Counted from the first letter of the stretch, positions 24,961 to 35,011 are shown. The stretch: DNA of 64,000 bases from JABGQS01 sp963666505 (GCA_963666505.2 CAXXXL010000001.1:1116001-1180000), one strand, 5' to 3'. The notes: generated by a model from the sequence alone, not told the origin. Program-made: numbers and translations.

Positions 24961-27345
24961 TCAGCGTATTTTTGCCCCGAATTCATTTTCTGCGGCAGCA
25001 ACGATAGCGTCTCTTGCTGCATTTGCTTCTTCATCAAGCAGAGTTCTGTCTTTTGCACGGAACACTATGGAAAAAGCAAGGCTCTTTTTTCCTTCTCCAA
25101 GCTGGTCGCCGGTATACACATCGAAAAGGCGCACGCTCTCGAAGAACTCGCCGGCGTTATTGCGTATGCATGACTCGACATCGCCAGCGGCAACATTCTC
25201 GTCAAGAATAAGCGCAAGGTCACGCTCGGCTGCCGGGAACCTTGGAAGAGGTTCGGACCTTTTTGTATCGTCTGCTGCTGCGATTATCGTTTCAAGAGAG
25301 AGCTCGGCAACGCAGACCTTCTTGTCGATATCGTAAGCATTTGCCACATCCGGGTGTATTTCACCCATCTCCCCCGCTTTGTTACCGTTAATATAAAGCG
25401 ATGCGCAGCGACCTGGATGATAGTAGACAGACGCTTTGGGTACAAGCTGAAGCTGAGTTATCCCAAAAGATTCGATAAGATTTTCTACTATGCCTTTCAA
25501 AGAGAAAAAGTCTTCTTCGCCGCAAACGGCAATGCATATATATTTGCTCTCTTCGGGCAGCTCGTCGTCTGCTGCCGGAAAGTATACTCTGCCGTTTTCG
25601 AACAGCCGAATGTTGCCGACTTTCATATTCAGATTAGTCGATATGACTTTGAGAATATCCGGCACCGGAGAAGTCCTAAGATAGCCCTGTTCATCGCCCA
25701 GCGGGTTTAATATCCTTAGCATGTTTCTTCGCCTGTCGCCCTGCTCCAGGCCAAGCTTCTCAAGCTCTGAGACAGCGGCGAACGAATATGTTACGCATTC
25801 ATAACAGCCAAGCGCGTTTAACACACACTTCGTTCTGTCTACGATAATTTCTTCGGCCGGTATTACGCCGCGTACAATTTCTCCCATCATCTTTGTGGTC
25901 GGGATATTGTTGTAGCCGTACATCCTCGCTACTTCTTCGGATATATCTTCTTCCAGCGTTATATCTCCCCTAAAACTTGGTATCTCGCTTATGAGCTTAT
26001 CACCTTCTGCACGGTTTTTAATGAAAACTCTGTCAAGTAGGTGCGCCATCTCATCCGCCGGAATATCGGTTCCAAGACGTGAGTTGATGCCTGATGCGCT
26101 GGACGTTATACTTTTTGGCGAAAGATCTGCGGAAAGAACGTCAATTTCACCGGAAACTATCTCACCCGCCCCTAGCTTTTCTATCAGGTTTAGCGCACGG
26201 TCCATTGCAGTCTTGCTTCCGGCAGTGTCTACGCCTTTTGAGAAACGCATAGCGGACTCGGTCGGCAGTCCCAGAGCCCTTGAAGTGCGCCTTGTGCTGC
26301 CCTGCATGAATTTAGCGCTCTCGAAAATAATCGTTGTTGTGTTGTCCTGAATCCCGGAGTTCTGGGCTCCCATGACTCCCGCAATTGCTATCGGCCCTTG
26401 GGCGTCGCAGATGAGAAGCATATCATCATTTAACTCTCTTTTCTTGTCGTCCAGGGTTACTATAGATTCTCCGGATCGTGCACGCCTTACGACAATCTGT
26501 TTGCCGCTTATATTCTCGTAGTCGAAAGCGTGCATTGGCTGCCCCGTTTCCAGCATAACGTAGTTTGTTATATCCACAATGTTGTTTATTGAACGTACTC
26601 CGGCTGAAATAAGCCTCTCCCTCATCCACTTTGGCGAAGGGCCAATCTTAACATTTTTTACTGCACGTGCAATATAGCGTTCGCAAAGCTCATTATCTTT
26701 TACTGTAACGCTTATATAATCGTTTATATCTCCACCGGATTCCGTGTATGATGTTTCTGGAAGTTTAACATCTTTGCCTGTCGCTGCTGCGCATTCCCTT
26801 GCCATGCCAAGTATGCTCAGGCAGTCCGGCCTGTTTGCTCCGACTTCAACTTCGAAAACAGTATCCGTCAGACCTAAGACTTCACGAAGCGGCGTACCAA
26901 GCTTTAAATCTCCGCTTAGCAGCATTATTCCGTAAACACCGGCGCCCGGATAATCGTCTTCTGTGAGGCCGAGTTCTTCACCGGAGCAAAGCATACCGTA
27001 TGAATATACTCCACGTATTTTGCCTTTTTTAATTTCGAAGCCGCCGGGAAGCAGCGCTCCAATAAGAGCGACAGGAACAAGGGCACCTTCAAAAATGTTG
27101 TCGGCGCCGCAGACTATCTGAAGCTGTTCGCTGTCTGCTACGTCTACCATGCATACAGAAAGCTTGTCTGCATCGGCGTGCTTTTCAAGTGATGTTATCT
27201 TTCCGACAACAACCTTTTTTAAGTGAACGCCGAGTTCTTCGTATCCGTTGACCTCGCTGCCTGTCATTATAAGGCTCTGCTTGAGCTCCTCGGCATCAAG
27301 ATCCATATCTACATAATCACACATCCATTTGTATGGTGCTATCAT
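24961..27345 (-). CDS. pheT: Phenylalanyl-tRNA synthetase beta subunit
   Basis: 794 residues, full length. Domain order as expected: N-terminal part, tRNA-binding EMAP-like domain (about 40-150, with ADKLSVCMVD), B3/B4 editing domain (about 210-385), B5 domain, catalytic-like core, and the C-terminal ferredoxin-fold anticodon-binding domain (SEPLPRFPAAERDLALIL onward). Works as an alpha2-beta2 enzyme with PheS, whose stop codon is 13 bases upstream. Confidence 0.97.
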   Translation of the reverse strand: MIAPYKWMCDYVDMDLDAEELKQSLIMTGSEVNGYEELGVHLKKVVVGKITSLEKHADADKLSVCMVDVADSEQLQIVCGADNIFEGALVPVALIGALLPGGFEIKKGKIRGVYSYGMLCSGEELGLTEDDYPGAGVYGIMLLSGDLKLGTPLREVLGLTDTVFEVEVGANRPDCLSILGMARECAAATGKDVKLPETSYTESGGDINDYISVTVKDNELCERYIARAVKNVKIGPSPKWMRERLISAGVRSINNIVDITNYVMLETGQPMHAFDYENISGKQIVVRRARSGESIVTLDDKKRELNDDMLLICDAQGPIAIAGVMGAQNSGIQDNTTTIIFESAKFMQGSTRRTSRALGLPTESAMRFSKGVDTAGSKTAMDRALNLIEKLGAGEIVSGEIDVLSADLSPKSITSSASGINSRLGTDIPADEMAHLLDRVFIKNRAEGDKLISEIPSFRGDITLEEDISEEVARMYGYNNIPTTKMMGEIVRGVIPAEEIIVDRTKCVLNALGCYECVTYSFAAVSELEKLGLEQGDRRRNMLRILNPLGDEQGYLRTSPVPDILKVISTNLNMKVGNIRLFENGRVYFPAADDELPEESKYICIAVCGEEDFFSLKGIVENLIESFGITQLQLVPKASVYYHPGRCASLYINGNKAGEMGEIHPDVANAYDIDKKVCVAELSLETIIAAADDTKRSEPLPRFPAAERDLALILDENVAAGDVESCIRNNAGEFFESVRLFDVYTGDQLGEGKKSLAFSIVFRAKDRTLLDEEANAARDAIVAAAENEFGAKIR

Positions 27346-27358
27346 CTTTATATTCCCC

Positions 27359-28387
27359 CTATTTGAACTGTGACAAGAAACGAATATCGTTCTCGAACAG
27401 CAGCCTTATGTCTGTGATCCCGTATTTGATAGATGCAAGTCTGTCAAGACCCATTCCAAAAGCAAAGCCTGTGTATTCCTGCGGGTCGATACCACAGCCG
27501 GAAAGCACCTTTGGGTGAACCATACCGCATCCGAGGATCTCTATCATACCGGTACCGCTGCAGACCCTGCAGCCTTTGCCATGGCATTTTGCACAGGTTG
27601 CGTCTACTTCTGCGCTCGGTTCCGTGAACGGGAAGTGTCCCGGTCGGAATTTGGTTTTTGTGTCCTTTCCGTAGAACTCTTTGAGAAAGGTATCCAGAGT
27701 TCCTTTAAGGTGCGCAAAGCTGATATCTTTGCCGACGACAAGGCCTTCCACCTGATTGAATATCGGTGAGTGCGTAGAGTCGACGTCATCGCTTCGGTAG
27801 ACCCTGCCGGGCGCTATCATACGTATCGGAGGGTCCTTTCGCAGCATTGTTCGTATTTGTACCGGCGATGTATGGGTACGCAGGACAATATCGTTAGTGA
27901 TGTAGAACGTATCCTGCATATCACGTGCCGGATGGTCTTTAGGGATGTTGAGCATCTCGAAGTTGTATTTGTCATACTCGACTTCAGGTCCGTCCATTAT
28001 CTCGAAACCCATGCTTACGAATATATCCCGAATTTCGTAATATATGCGTGTTAAAGGATGCAGGCAGCCAAGCTGCTGTTTTTTTCCGGGAAGAGTGACG
28101 TCTATCCTCTCTTCTTTCAGCTGCAACTCTTTTGCGCTCTGTTCGAGCTCTTCAGACTTCTGCTCTATAGCGGCAGTCAGCGAATCTCTTATCTCGTTGA
28201 CTCTTTTGCCGAAGACCGGACGCTCCTGAGGCGATAAGTCTTTCATGCTGCGAAGCGAAGCTGTAAGCTCGCCTTTCTTTCCAAGCAGCCTTATTCGTAT
28301 CTCTTCAAGATCTTTGATTTGATTGCAGGCGTTAATGCTTTTTAGCGCATCTTCCAGCATCTTTTCCAGCTGAGGTGTGTTTTGCAT
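27359..28387 (-). CDS. pheS: Phenylalanyl-tRNA synthetase alpha subunit
   Basis: 342 residues from the ATG at 28387, which has GGGGGAAG upstream. N-terminal coiled coil, then class II motifs: GRVYRSDDVDSTHSP (motif 2 region), FRPGHFPFTEPSAEVD and the C-terminal GFAFGMGLDRLASIKYG (motif 3). An in-frame extension to 28501 is open but runs back through the T-box terminator and is not coding. Controlled by the T-box leader upstream. Confidence 0.97.
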   Translation of the reverse strand: MQNTPQLEKMLEDALKSINACNQIKDLEEIRIRLLGKKGELTASLRSMKDLSPQERPVFGKRVNEIRDSLTAAIEQKSEELEQSAKELQLKEERIDVTLPGKKQQLGCLHPLTRIYYEIRDIFVSMGFEIMDGPEVEYDKYNFEMLNIPKDHPARDMQDTFYITNDIVLRTHTSPVQIRTMLRKDPPIRMIAPGRVYRSDDVDSTHSPIFNQVEGLVVGKDISFAHLKGTLDTFLKEFYGKDTKTKFRPGHFPFTEPSAEVDATCAKCHGKGCRVCSGTGMIEILGCGMVHPKVLSGCGIDPQEYTGFAFGMGLDRLASIKYGITDIRLLFENDIRFLSQFK

Positions 28388-28415
28388 TGTTTCTTCCCCC
28401 TTATACTTCTTGCAA

Positions 28416-28642
28416 ATAAAAAGACCCTCGCCTTGGGGCGAAAGTCCGCTGTACCACCCAAATTCACTCTGCAGAATGCACAGAGCCTCGTTACAAGGCA
28501 AATAACGATGCCAACCGACTCTTCAAAGGAGCTGCTCCACCTGCGAAAATTCTCATATGCACACATGGAAGAGCTCTCAGCCGGTGACTCTTCTCTCTTT
28601 AGCATGCCTGCTGCATAGATACTGGACAGGTTTCATTGCATT
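28416..28642 (-). promoter_or_regulatory. T-box leader of pheST, specifier TTC (Phe)
   Basis: The minus-strand leader contains the T-box GGGTGGTACAGCGG (28459-28446). Stem I pairs CCTG with CAGG and TATGCA with TGCATA; the internal loop carries CAGTATC (AGTA motif) on one side and TGAGAATTTTCG on the other, where TTC followed by G is the phenylalanine specifier. The terminator is GACTTTCGCC / GGCGAGGGTC with a CCAA loop and a T run at about 28422-28418. Uncharged tRNA-Phe would release transcription of pheS and pheT. Confidence 0.92.
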
Positions 28643-28648
28643 TGTTGT

Positions 28649-28678
28649 ATTATAGCACAGCGCAGCATGCTATTTCAA
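28649..28678 (-). promoter_or_regulatory. Promoter of pheST
   Basis: TTGAAA (28678-28673), 18-base spacer, TATAAT (28654-28649), minus strand. Confidence 0.7.
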
Positions 28679-28739
28679 GTGCTAAACCTCCTGTATATTC
28701 AGTAACAGTTTCAGCCCTGAATAAACTTTTCAATCTGTT

Positions 28740-28759
28740 GTGCGGCACTAAACCCGCAC
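28740..28759 (-). other. Hairpin after the methyltransferase gene
   Basis: GTGCGG / CCGCAC with an eight-base loop, about 20 bases after the trmH-like stop. No T run follows on the minus strand, so termination here is uncertain. Confidence 0.35.
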
Positions 28760-28776
28760 TTTAGCCCCTTGCTTTA

Positions 28777-29532
28777 TTATTTTCTTATTTTATATATGAG
28801 GATACCCGCTGCAACTGCAGCATTTAAGCTCTCTGCCCTGCCATACATTGGCACGCTTATCTTGTCAGTTGCCAGAGAAATGACTGACTGCGAGATTCCT
28901 CTTGATTCGTTTCCTATAACCAGACATGTTTTTTGCCAGTCAAAGTCGTAATTTGAGACGCCGTGCATATCTGCACATGCTATCCTATAGCCGCTTTTTA
29001 TCAGATCGGCCAAATACTGTGTCAGTTGAGAGTAGACTACTGGCATATGAAAAATGCTGCCCATAGAAGCTCTTACGGCTTTGGGAGAAAGAAAATCGGC
29101 ACTGTTTTGCGAAAGCACTACCCCGCTGCACCCTGCTGCATCCGCTGTTCGTATCATCGTGCCGACGTTTTGAGGGTCTGCAACGTCGTCAAGCGCAAGT
29201 ATAAAGCCGCTGTTTACATCTTCATGGGCAGGTATCTTTGCCACTGCAGTTACGCCCTGAGACGTTTTAAGGCCGCCCAGAGCATCAAGAACGTGTTCTT
29301 TTACCGGATAGACGGCGGCACCCGAATTAAGCGCTCTGTCGGCCAGAGCCTCGTTTGTGTTTTCCAGTATGATAAGGCTTCTTAAAAGCTCTGGAGAGTT
29401 ATTGAAAAGTTCGTGTACGCATTTTTCGCCCTCAACAAGAAACAAACCTTCTGTTTTTCTGCCCTTTTTCGTTTTAAGGCTTTTCAGCATTTTAATGTAT
29501 TCATTTTTAGTGCTGGATATCAATTCTTTCAA
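28777..29532 (-). CDS. TrmH/SpoU-family RNA 2'-O-methyltransferase
   Basis: 251 residues. An N-terminal substrate-binding domain (KKGRKTEGLFLVEGEKCV) precedes the SPOUT knot with its three motifs: DDVADPQNVGTMIRTADAAG, VIGNESRGIS and VPMYGRAESLNAAVAAGILIY. Acts on rRNA or tRNA using S-adenosylmethionine; the target nucleotide cannot be predicted. It begins two bases after the stop of the lipoprotein gene, so it is the last gene of the polA transcript. Confidence 0.9.
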   Translation of the reverse strand: MKELISSTKNEYIKMLKSLKTKKGRKTEGLFLVEGEKCVHELFNNSPELLRSLIILENTNEALADRALNSGAAVYPVKEHVLDALGGLKTSQGVTAVAKIPAHEDVNSGFILALDDVADPQNVGTMIRTADAAGCSGVVLSQNSADFLSPKAVRASMGSIFHMPVVYSQLTQYLADLIKSGYRIACADMHGVSNYDFDWQKTCLVIGNESRGISQSVISLATDKISVPMYGRAESLNAAVAAGILIYKIRK

Positions 29533-29533
29533 A

Positions 29534-31201
29534 TCAGTCTTCCTCTACATACAGATACCATTTTGGTATCGTAGCGTATACGTTCAGGTCCCTGAGACTT
29601 GAGCTTGTTGTTATAGCGCTGTCGAATATCATCGAGTGCGTCCTGAAATAAAGACCTATATGAGGCACTTGTTGTATAAAATAATCTTCCATGGCAAGAT
29701 ACGCAGTAACCATATCTTCATCATTTGTTGCTGTTTTGCATGCTACGAGCAACTGGTCCATTACACTATCTGAGAATTTGCCGTAGTTTGCCGAGCCTCC
29801 GGTACCAATCAAAAAGGTTGGGTCTGGATTCTTATCAAGATAGAAAGAGCACAGTGCAAGGTCGAAATCATGGTTTCCCAGCCTTTGAGCGTAATCATCG
29901 TAGGAAACCTCTAATACGTTGACTGAGATCCCGCAGCTTAAGAGCTGTTCGGCAATATTGTCCGCTACGTCTCTTCTGTATGTATCCTCGTCGTTTTTAT
30001 AAATTAGCAGGTCTATTTCAAGATCGTTTAAAAGAGAGTTTTCAACGGATTCGAAAACAGGGTCTTCATCACGATTTTTCCATCCCGCTTCGCCAAGAAG
30101 ATCTATAGCTTTTTGTATGTTATATTCATAAATATTTGTTGAACCGCCGGACAGGAAAGAACTTAAAGGTATGGGATAGTCGGTTGCAACTGCATGCCCC
30201 AGCAGCTCTTCTGATATTATATCTCTCTTGTCCAGAGCGAATGCTATTGCCTGTCGGGTTCTAACATCGGATAGAATACCTTCAGCAACGTTTGGTATCA
30301 AACAGTCATAGTACTGTGTTATGTAATCTATTGATTCAGTTTTACCGTATTTTATATAAGGCTCTATAGCTATAATTGAGGTCGTAACGAAATCCAGCAA
30401 ATTTGAATCAAGAGCATATAGCTCTGCCTCGTGGTCCGAATAACAAACCGCGGACAGCTTTTGTATATACGGGGACTGTTTCCACCAGACATCGCTGGCG
30501 GAGAGCTCCATGCCTTCACGTTTGTCATACGAATCTGCGGTGTAAGGACCGGTGCCAACCGGAAGGTCTGTGTCGAAATCATGCTCAGCCAGATAAGCTT
30601 CACAAACTATCGGCATTGTCATAAAATATATTGCTACGTTGCTGGGCTCATTGAGTGTTATGGTGATTTTGTATGTGTCTGTAGCCTCATATGACGCTAT
30701 ATAGCTGTTGTATACAGCATAGCGTGATTCTTCGGTGGTATAGCTCATTATAAGGTCGATGGTATATTTTACATCGGCAGATGTAAAGCTGCCGTAGCCG
30801 TTCTGCCAGTTGACGCCTTTCCTTAGATCGAAAGTCCATATCGTCCCGGTAACATCGGCCTGCCATGTTTCAGCAAGCTCGGAAACCGCTTTGCCGTCAG
30901 TGTCTATACGAACAGGCTGCTCGTATATAAGATTCATAAGATTGCACAGCTCTACGTTATTTATAAGAAGCGGATTAATTGTAGCCGGATTTTCGGGAAT
31001 AGCAAAAACAAGCTCTCCGCCGACTGCAGGCACAGGTTCTTTTTCTACAGGAGGAAGCGTAACGACAGGTATTTCATCTATCACAGCGCCCTGGCTGTCG
31101 GCGATATTATTGCTGCACGCTGAAAAAACCAGCACAGCAACAGTAATAGAAATCAATAATATCTTTTTAAAAATCTGGGTATAGGGCTTTGTATATTTCA
31201 T
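29534..31201 (-). CDS. Oligopeptide-type ABC transporter substrate-binding lipoprotein (SBP family 5)
   Basis: About 555 residues from the ATG at 31201 (MKYTKPYTQIFKK). A basic start, hydrophobic segment and lipobox VFSACSNN show a lipid-anchored protein. The SBP_bac_5 domain follows, with GGELVFAIPENPATINPLL, the WTFDLRKGVNWQNG block and IAFALDKRDI. It would capture peptides or similar ligands; no permease or ATPase genes are near, so it is an orphan binding protein. The start overlaps the lytic transglycosylase gene by 35 bases. A longer in-frame start at 31273 is open but would bury the signal sequence. Confidence 0.87.
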   Translation of the reverse strand: MKYTKPYTQIFKKILLISITVAVLVFSACSNNIADSQGAVIDEIPVVTLPPVEKEPVPAVGGELVFAIPENPATINPLLINNVELCNLMNLIYEQPVRIDTDGKAVSELAETWQADVTGTIWTFDLRKGVNWQNGYGSFTSADVKYTIDLIMSYTTEESRYAVYNSYIASYEATDTYKITITLNEPSNVAIYFMTMPIVCEAYLAEHDFDTDLPVGTGPYTADSYDKREGMELSASDVWWKQSPYIQKLSAVCYSDHEAELYALDSNLLDFVTTSIIAIEPYIKYGKTESIDYITQYYDCLIPNVAEGILSDVRTRQAIAFALDKRDIISEELLGHAVATDYPIPLSSFLSGGSTNIYEYNIQKAIDLLGEAGWKNRDEDPVFESVENSLLNDLEIDLLIYKNDEDTYRRDVADNIAEQLLSCGISVNVLEVSYDDYAQRLGNHDFDLALCSFYLDKNPDPTFLIGTGGSANYGKFSDSVMDQLLVACKTATNDEDMVTAYLAMEDYFIQQVPHIGLYFRTHSMIFDSAITTSSSLRDLNVYATIPKWYLYVEED

Positions 31202-31724
31202 AATTTTTCTCGATCTTGACAATGTAGTTTTCTGTTTCAACATAAGGTATCTCCCGAAGTTTGCCGTCTGCATCTGTCCACTCTTTTACTCTTGAAGGGC
31301 CTGCGTTATAGGCAGCAAGAACTTTGCTTACATCACCGTCGAAAATGCCCTTAAGATAGTTAAGATACCAGCAGCCGTATTTAATGTTTGTTTCAGGGTC
31401 ATAAAGCATGCCGGATTCAAACCCGTCTGTGCTGAACTTCCCGGCAATCCATTCACCCGTGTCGGGCATTATCTGCATAAGCCCCATAGCGCCGCGAGAT
31501 GAAAGTGCAGTCTCGTCAAAACCGCTCTCAGCGCTAATAACGGCGCAGACAAGGTGTTCGTCGATTGAGTATTCTTCGCTGTATTTCGATATCATTTCTT
31601 CATAATTTAATGGGAATGCTTTATAAACAAAGACACCCCTTAATACGAAAGCTGCAGCTAAGGCAAGCACGATACAAATCACTGTCCAGGCTTTTGCTCT
31701 TGTCTTATCTGAATTCTTTTTCAT
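31167..31724 (-). CDS. Membrane-anchored lytic transglycosylase (SLT, family 1)
   Basis: 185 residues. A single N-terminal membrane segment (about 12-32) and a Slt70-type catalytic domain. The catalytic glutamate is Glu66 in SAESGFD; GAMGLMQIMPDTGEW and VLAAYNAGPSRVKEW are the other two family motifs. It would cut glycan strands outside the membrane. The ATG overlaps the coaE stop by four bases. Together with the neighbouring lipoprotein it sits in an otherwise cytoplasmic replication/cofactor operon, an order seen in other Clostridia. Confidence 0.92.
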   Translation of the reverse strand: MKKNSDKTRAKAWTVICIVLALAAAFVLRGVFVYKAFPLNYEEMISKYSEEYSIDEHLVCAVISAESGFDETALSSRGAMGLMQIMPDTGEWIAGKFSTDGFESGMLYDPETNIKYGCWYLNYLKGIFDGDVSKVLAAYNAGPSRVKEWTDADGKLREIPYVETENYIVKIEKNYEIYKALYPDF

Positions 31725-32314
31725 TCTGTTTCCTCGTTATATATGGGATTGCTCAGCAGCATGTCGATTTTTCTATAGAGCTGTGAAATGCTGCCGTTGT
31801 TTTCGATTATTTCGTCGGCAAAGGGGCTCATATCTGAGCTGCTCATCTGGTTGTTCATCCTTAGAATTACACTTTGTTTATCTGTGCCGTCACGCTTCAT
31901 TACCCGCTCTAACCTTATTTGTTCATCAGCCGAAACAAGCCAGACGAAATCTACGTTCATATACATACCTGACTGTATAAGCAGAGCGGCGTCTATAAAG
32001 ACCCTGCCGCCGTTTCCTTTTGCCTGTGTAAAAATTCTTTCGATTATAATTGGGTGCAGAATTTCATTAAGCTTTGCCGTCAGTTCATTATCTGCAAAAA
32101 TGTGGGCAGCCAAACGTTTTCTATTAAGATTGCCTTCAGCGTCGAAGAAATCTTCTCCGAAAACCCGCCTGATCTCTTCTGCTCCCTTTTCTCCCGGCTG
32201 TACTACCTGTCTTGCGACTTCATCTGCACAAATAACCATTTCGCCTTTATTTCTCAGATATTTCGTCACTTCAGATTTGCCTGACCCGATGCCTCCCGTG
32301 ATGCCGATCATCAT
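31721..32314 (-). CDS. coaE: Dephospho-CoA kinase
   Basis: 197 residues. P-loop GITGGIGSGKSEV, then ICADEVARQVVQPG and the lid and DxxxRLERVMKRDG region. Phosphorylates dephospho-CoA, the last step of CoA synthesis. Starts two bases after the polA stop and overlaps the transglycosylase gene. Confidence 0.95.
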   Translation of the reverse strand: MMIGITGGIGSGKSEVTKYLRNKGEMVICADEVARQVVQPGEKGAEEIRRVFGEDFFDAEGNLNRKRLAAHIFADNELTAKLNEILHPIIIERIFTQAKGNGGRVFIDAALLIQSGMYMNVDFVWLVSADEQIRLERVMKRDGTDKQSVILRMNNQMSSSDMSPFADEIIENNGSISQLYRKIDMLLSNPIYNEETE

Positions 32315-32315
32315 A

Positions 32316-34865
32316 TTATTTTGCCTCCAGCCAGTTGTTTCCGCACCCTATGTCACAGAGCAGTGGTACGTCTAATTCGTAAGCGGTCTCCATGCACTCT
32401 TTGAGCAGCAGCTTTACAGCTTCTATCTCGTCGCCGGCAGCGTCAACTATCAGTTCGTCGTGTACCTGCAGAATCAGCTTTGACTTGTAGCCGCCTTCGT
32501 TTAGCTTGTCATATACGTCTATCATAGCAAGTTTAATAATGTCGGCAGCGGTTCCCTGTATCGGAGTGTTCAGCGCCGCACGTTCGCCGAATGAACGTAT
32601 ATTGTAGTTGCTGGACTTTAGCTCCGGCAGGTATCTTCTTCTGCCCAGCAGTGTTGTAACATACCCGTCAGTTTTTGCTTTAATTTTTATTTCGTCCATG
32701 TATTTCTTTACACCCGAGAAACGCTCGAAGTATTTGTTTATATATGTCCCTGCTCTTTTAACGGAGATATTCATGTTTCTTGAAAGACCGAAATCACTTA
32801 TGCCGTATACTATGCCAAAGTTAACGGCTTTTGCATCACGACGTAGGCTTTCAGTCACGTTCTCAACCGGCACTTCGAAGATCTCTGATGCTGTCCTTGT
32901 GTGTATGTCTATTCCGTCTGAAAACGCTTGTTTCATTACAGTATCCGCGGATATTGATGCAAGTATCCTTAGTTCTATCTGCGAATAGTCTGAAGTTATA
33001 AGCTTCCGGCTGTCATCCGAAGGAAGGAACATCCTTCTTATCTCTCTGCCTTCTACTGTGCGTATGGGTATATTCTGCAGGTTCGGCTCTTTGCTGGATA
33101 TCCTTCCAGTAACTGTTGAAACCTGAACAAAAGTTGTGTGTATAAATCCGTTTTTATCTGCGATCTCTTTGAACCCGTCTATATATGTGCTCTTTAGCTT
33201 TGTGAGCTGCCGGTAGCGCATGATAAGTTCTATTACAGGATGCTTATCGTACAGCTTTTCGAGCACATCGTTGCTTGTTGAGTAGCCGGTTTTTGTCTTT
33301 TTCAGCGCAGGCAGCCCTAAGCGTTCAAACAGTACCTGACCAAGTTGCTTTGTGGAGTTTATGTTGAAATCGTCGTATCCGCTTGTTTCATATATACCTG
33401 CTGTCAGCTCATCTATTTCATTTCCAAGCTTTTGCGAAAACTCGTTTAGCAACGATGCGTCTATACGAAAACCCGTGTTTTCCATTCCAAGCAGTACGCA
33501 CGTGAGCGGCATCTCTATATCATTAAACACGTACCAGAGCCCTTCATCCTTAAGCATTTTTTCCTGGCGGTGCATTATTGCAAGCATTGCTGCGCAGTTT
33601 CCGCTTAGATTGTATTTCTCAATTACACGCTCAAAGCCGGCATTCGCATCAGCTGGGTTAATTACGTACTGTGCTATGTTTATATCAAAACATACGCCTG
33701 CAAGCGTAATATCATTGTCTGCAAGCATGTGGGATGTGTTCTTTGCCGAGAACATCACCTTACTTATTTTACTGTCTTCAAGCACGGGTTTTAGCGCTGC
33801 CAAAACGATATCCCGAGTAAAATCAATGTTCAACAGGGAATGCTCACATACTATTTTGTACTCTTCGTGCTCTGCAAGCGCTATGTATATATCTTCATTA
33901 AAATGAACGGCTATCGTATCTGCACTTTTTATTTTACCTATTAAACCCTTGAGAGATTCCATGCTGTCAATGATGGTTACGGAAACTTGGGATTCGACTG
34001 TTTTTTCAAATCCCAGACGCTTTATAAGCGAAGTGAATCCGAGCTTTTCAAATACGGGTTTTGTGTATTCTTCAGCAAATTCAGGCGATGATATTTCATC
34101 AAAAGATACATCAAGTTCTATTTCAGTGTCGATTTTTGATAGGGCTCTGCTCATATAAGCGGAATCACGGTTCTCTGCCAGTCGCTCTTTCAATTTTCCT
34201 TTGATTTTTTCTATGTTGGCGTATACACCATCCATGGTTTTATATTCGTAAAGCAGTTTAAGAGCTGTCTTCTCACCCACTCCGGGTACTCCGGGTATGT
34301 TGTCTGAAGGGTCGCCCATAAAGCCTTTGAGGTCAATTATCTGGTCCGGTTCAAGTCCGTACATCTCGTCAAGCTTTTCAGAGTTTACAAAAACGGTCTC
34401 ACTTACGCCTTTTCTTGTAAGCAGTACGCTGCTGTTTTCATCTACCAGCTGGAAGATATCCTTGTCTCCGGTCACGAGTATTGAGCTCATACCGCTGCCG
34501 GAAGCTTTTCTTGCCATTGCTCCAAGGATGTCGTCGGCTTCGTAACCCTCCGCTTCAAGTGTTTTTATACCTATAGCTTCAAGAGCTTCTTTGAGAACCG
34601 GGAACTGGGGCACGAGGTCGTCCGGCATAGGTTTTCGTTTACCTTTATAATCATCAAACATATCATGTCTGAACGTCTTGCCTTTTTTATCGAATGCTAC
34701 TATTAGAGCATCGGGTGAATACTGCTCTATCGCTGAAAGAAGCATAGTAAAAAAACCGTAAACGGCCCCGGAAGGTTTGCCGTCTTTTGTTGTGAAGGGC
34801 GGCATGGCGAAAAACGCCCTGTACATAAGACTGTTGCCGTCAACTGCCATAAGTGTCTTTTTCAT
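32316..34865 (-). CDS. polA: DNA polymerase I
   Basis: 849 residues. N-terminal 5'-3' exonuclease/flap domain (MAVDGNSLMYRAFFAMP, VTGDKDIFQLVDENSSV, helix-hairpin-helix with DNIPGVPGVGEKTA), a middle 3'-5' exonuclease-like domain (about 290-470) in which the usual DxE metal residues are not apparent (TIAVHFNEDIYIAL), and the polymerase domain with motifs SDYSQIELRILA, RRDAKAVNFGIVYG and QVHDELIVDA. Proofreading is therefore probably absent, as in many Bacillota. Used in repair and Okazaki fragment processing. First gene of a polA-coaE-slt-SBP-trmH transcript. Confidence 0.97.
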   Translation of the reverse strand: MKKTLMAVDGNSLMYRAFFAMPPFTTKDGKPSGAVYGFFTMLLSAIEQYSPDALIVAFDKKGKTFRHDMFDDYKGKRKPMPDDLVPQFPVLKEALEAIGIKTLEAEGYEADDILGAMARKASGSGMSSILVTGDKDIFQLVDENSSVLLTRKGVSETVFVNSEKLDEMYGLEPDQIIDLKGFMGDPSDNIPGVPGVGEKTALKLLYEYKTMDGVYANIEKIKGKLKERLAENRDSAYMSRALSKIDTEIELDVSFDEISSPEFAEEYTKPVFEKLGFTSLIKRLGFEKTVESQVSVTIIDSMESLKGLIGKIKSADTIAVHFNEDIYIALAEHEEYKIVCEHSLLNIDFTRDIVLAALKPVLEDSKISKVMFSAKNTSHMLADNDITLAGVCFDINIAQYVINPADANAGFERVIEKYNLSGNCAAMLAIMHRQEKMLKDEGLWYVFNDIEMPLTCVLLGMENTGFRIDASLLNEFSQKLGNEIDELTAGIYETSGYDDFNINSTKQLGQVLFERLGLPALKKTKTGYSTSNDVLEKLYDKHPVIELIMRYRQLTKLKSTYIDGFKEIADKNGFIHTTFVQVSTVTGRISSKEPNLQNIPIRTVEGREIRRMFLPSDDSRKLITSDYSQIELRILASISADTVMKQAFSDGIDIHTRTASEIFEVPVENVTESLRRDAKAVNFGIVYGISDFGLSRNMNISVKRAGTYINKYFERFSGVKKYMDEIKIKAKTDGYVTTLLGRRRYLPELKSSNYNIRSFGERAALNTPIQGTAADIIKLAMIDVYDKLNEGGYKSKLILQVHDELIVDAAGDEIEAVKLLLKECMETAYELDVPLLCDIGCGNNWLEAK

Positions 34866-34894
34866 CGTTTCTCCTGTTTATATATACTAGTGAT

Positions 34895-34923
34895 AGTATA
34901 ATTTATCACAGCGTTATTTGCAA
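34895..34923 (-). promoter_or_regulatory. Promoter of polA
   Basis: TTGCAA (34923-34918), 17-base spacer, TATACT (34900-34895), minus strand. ACAGGAG follows six bases before the polA ATG. Confidence 0.6.
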
Positions 34924-34988
34924 CTTTAATGAGCTTGTAGTTTCGCCTCATCTCAAAGTATATTAACAATAAATAAGTAAAAAAAGAA

Positions 34989-35011
34989 GTCGTGATTTTT
35001 GGAATCACGAC
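34989..35011 (-). terminator. Terminator of the hutP-cmk-plsC-ispH/rpsA operon
   Basis: GTCGTGATT / AATCACGAC, perfect 9-bp stem with a five-base loop, followed on the minus strand by TTCTTTTTTT. Confidence 0.85.

Noticed and set aside
28388..28501. Longer pheS product with 38 extra N-terminal residues
   Set aside because: The extension is translated T-box and terminator sequence; the ATG at 28387 has a good ribosome site and gives the family length.
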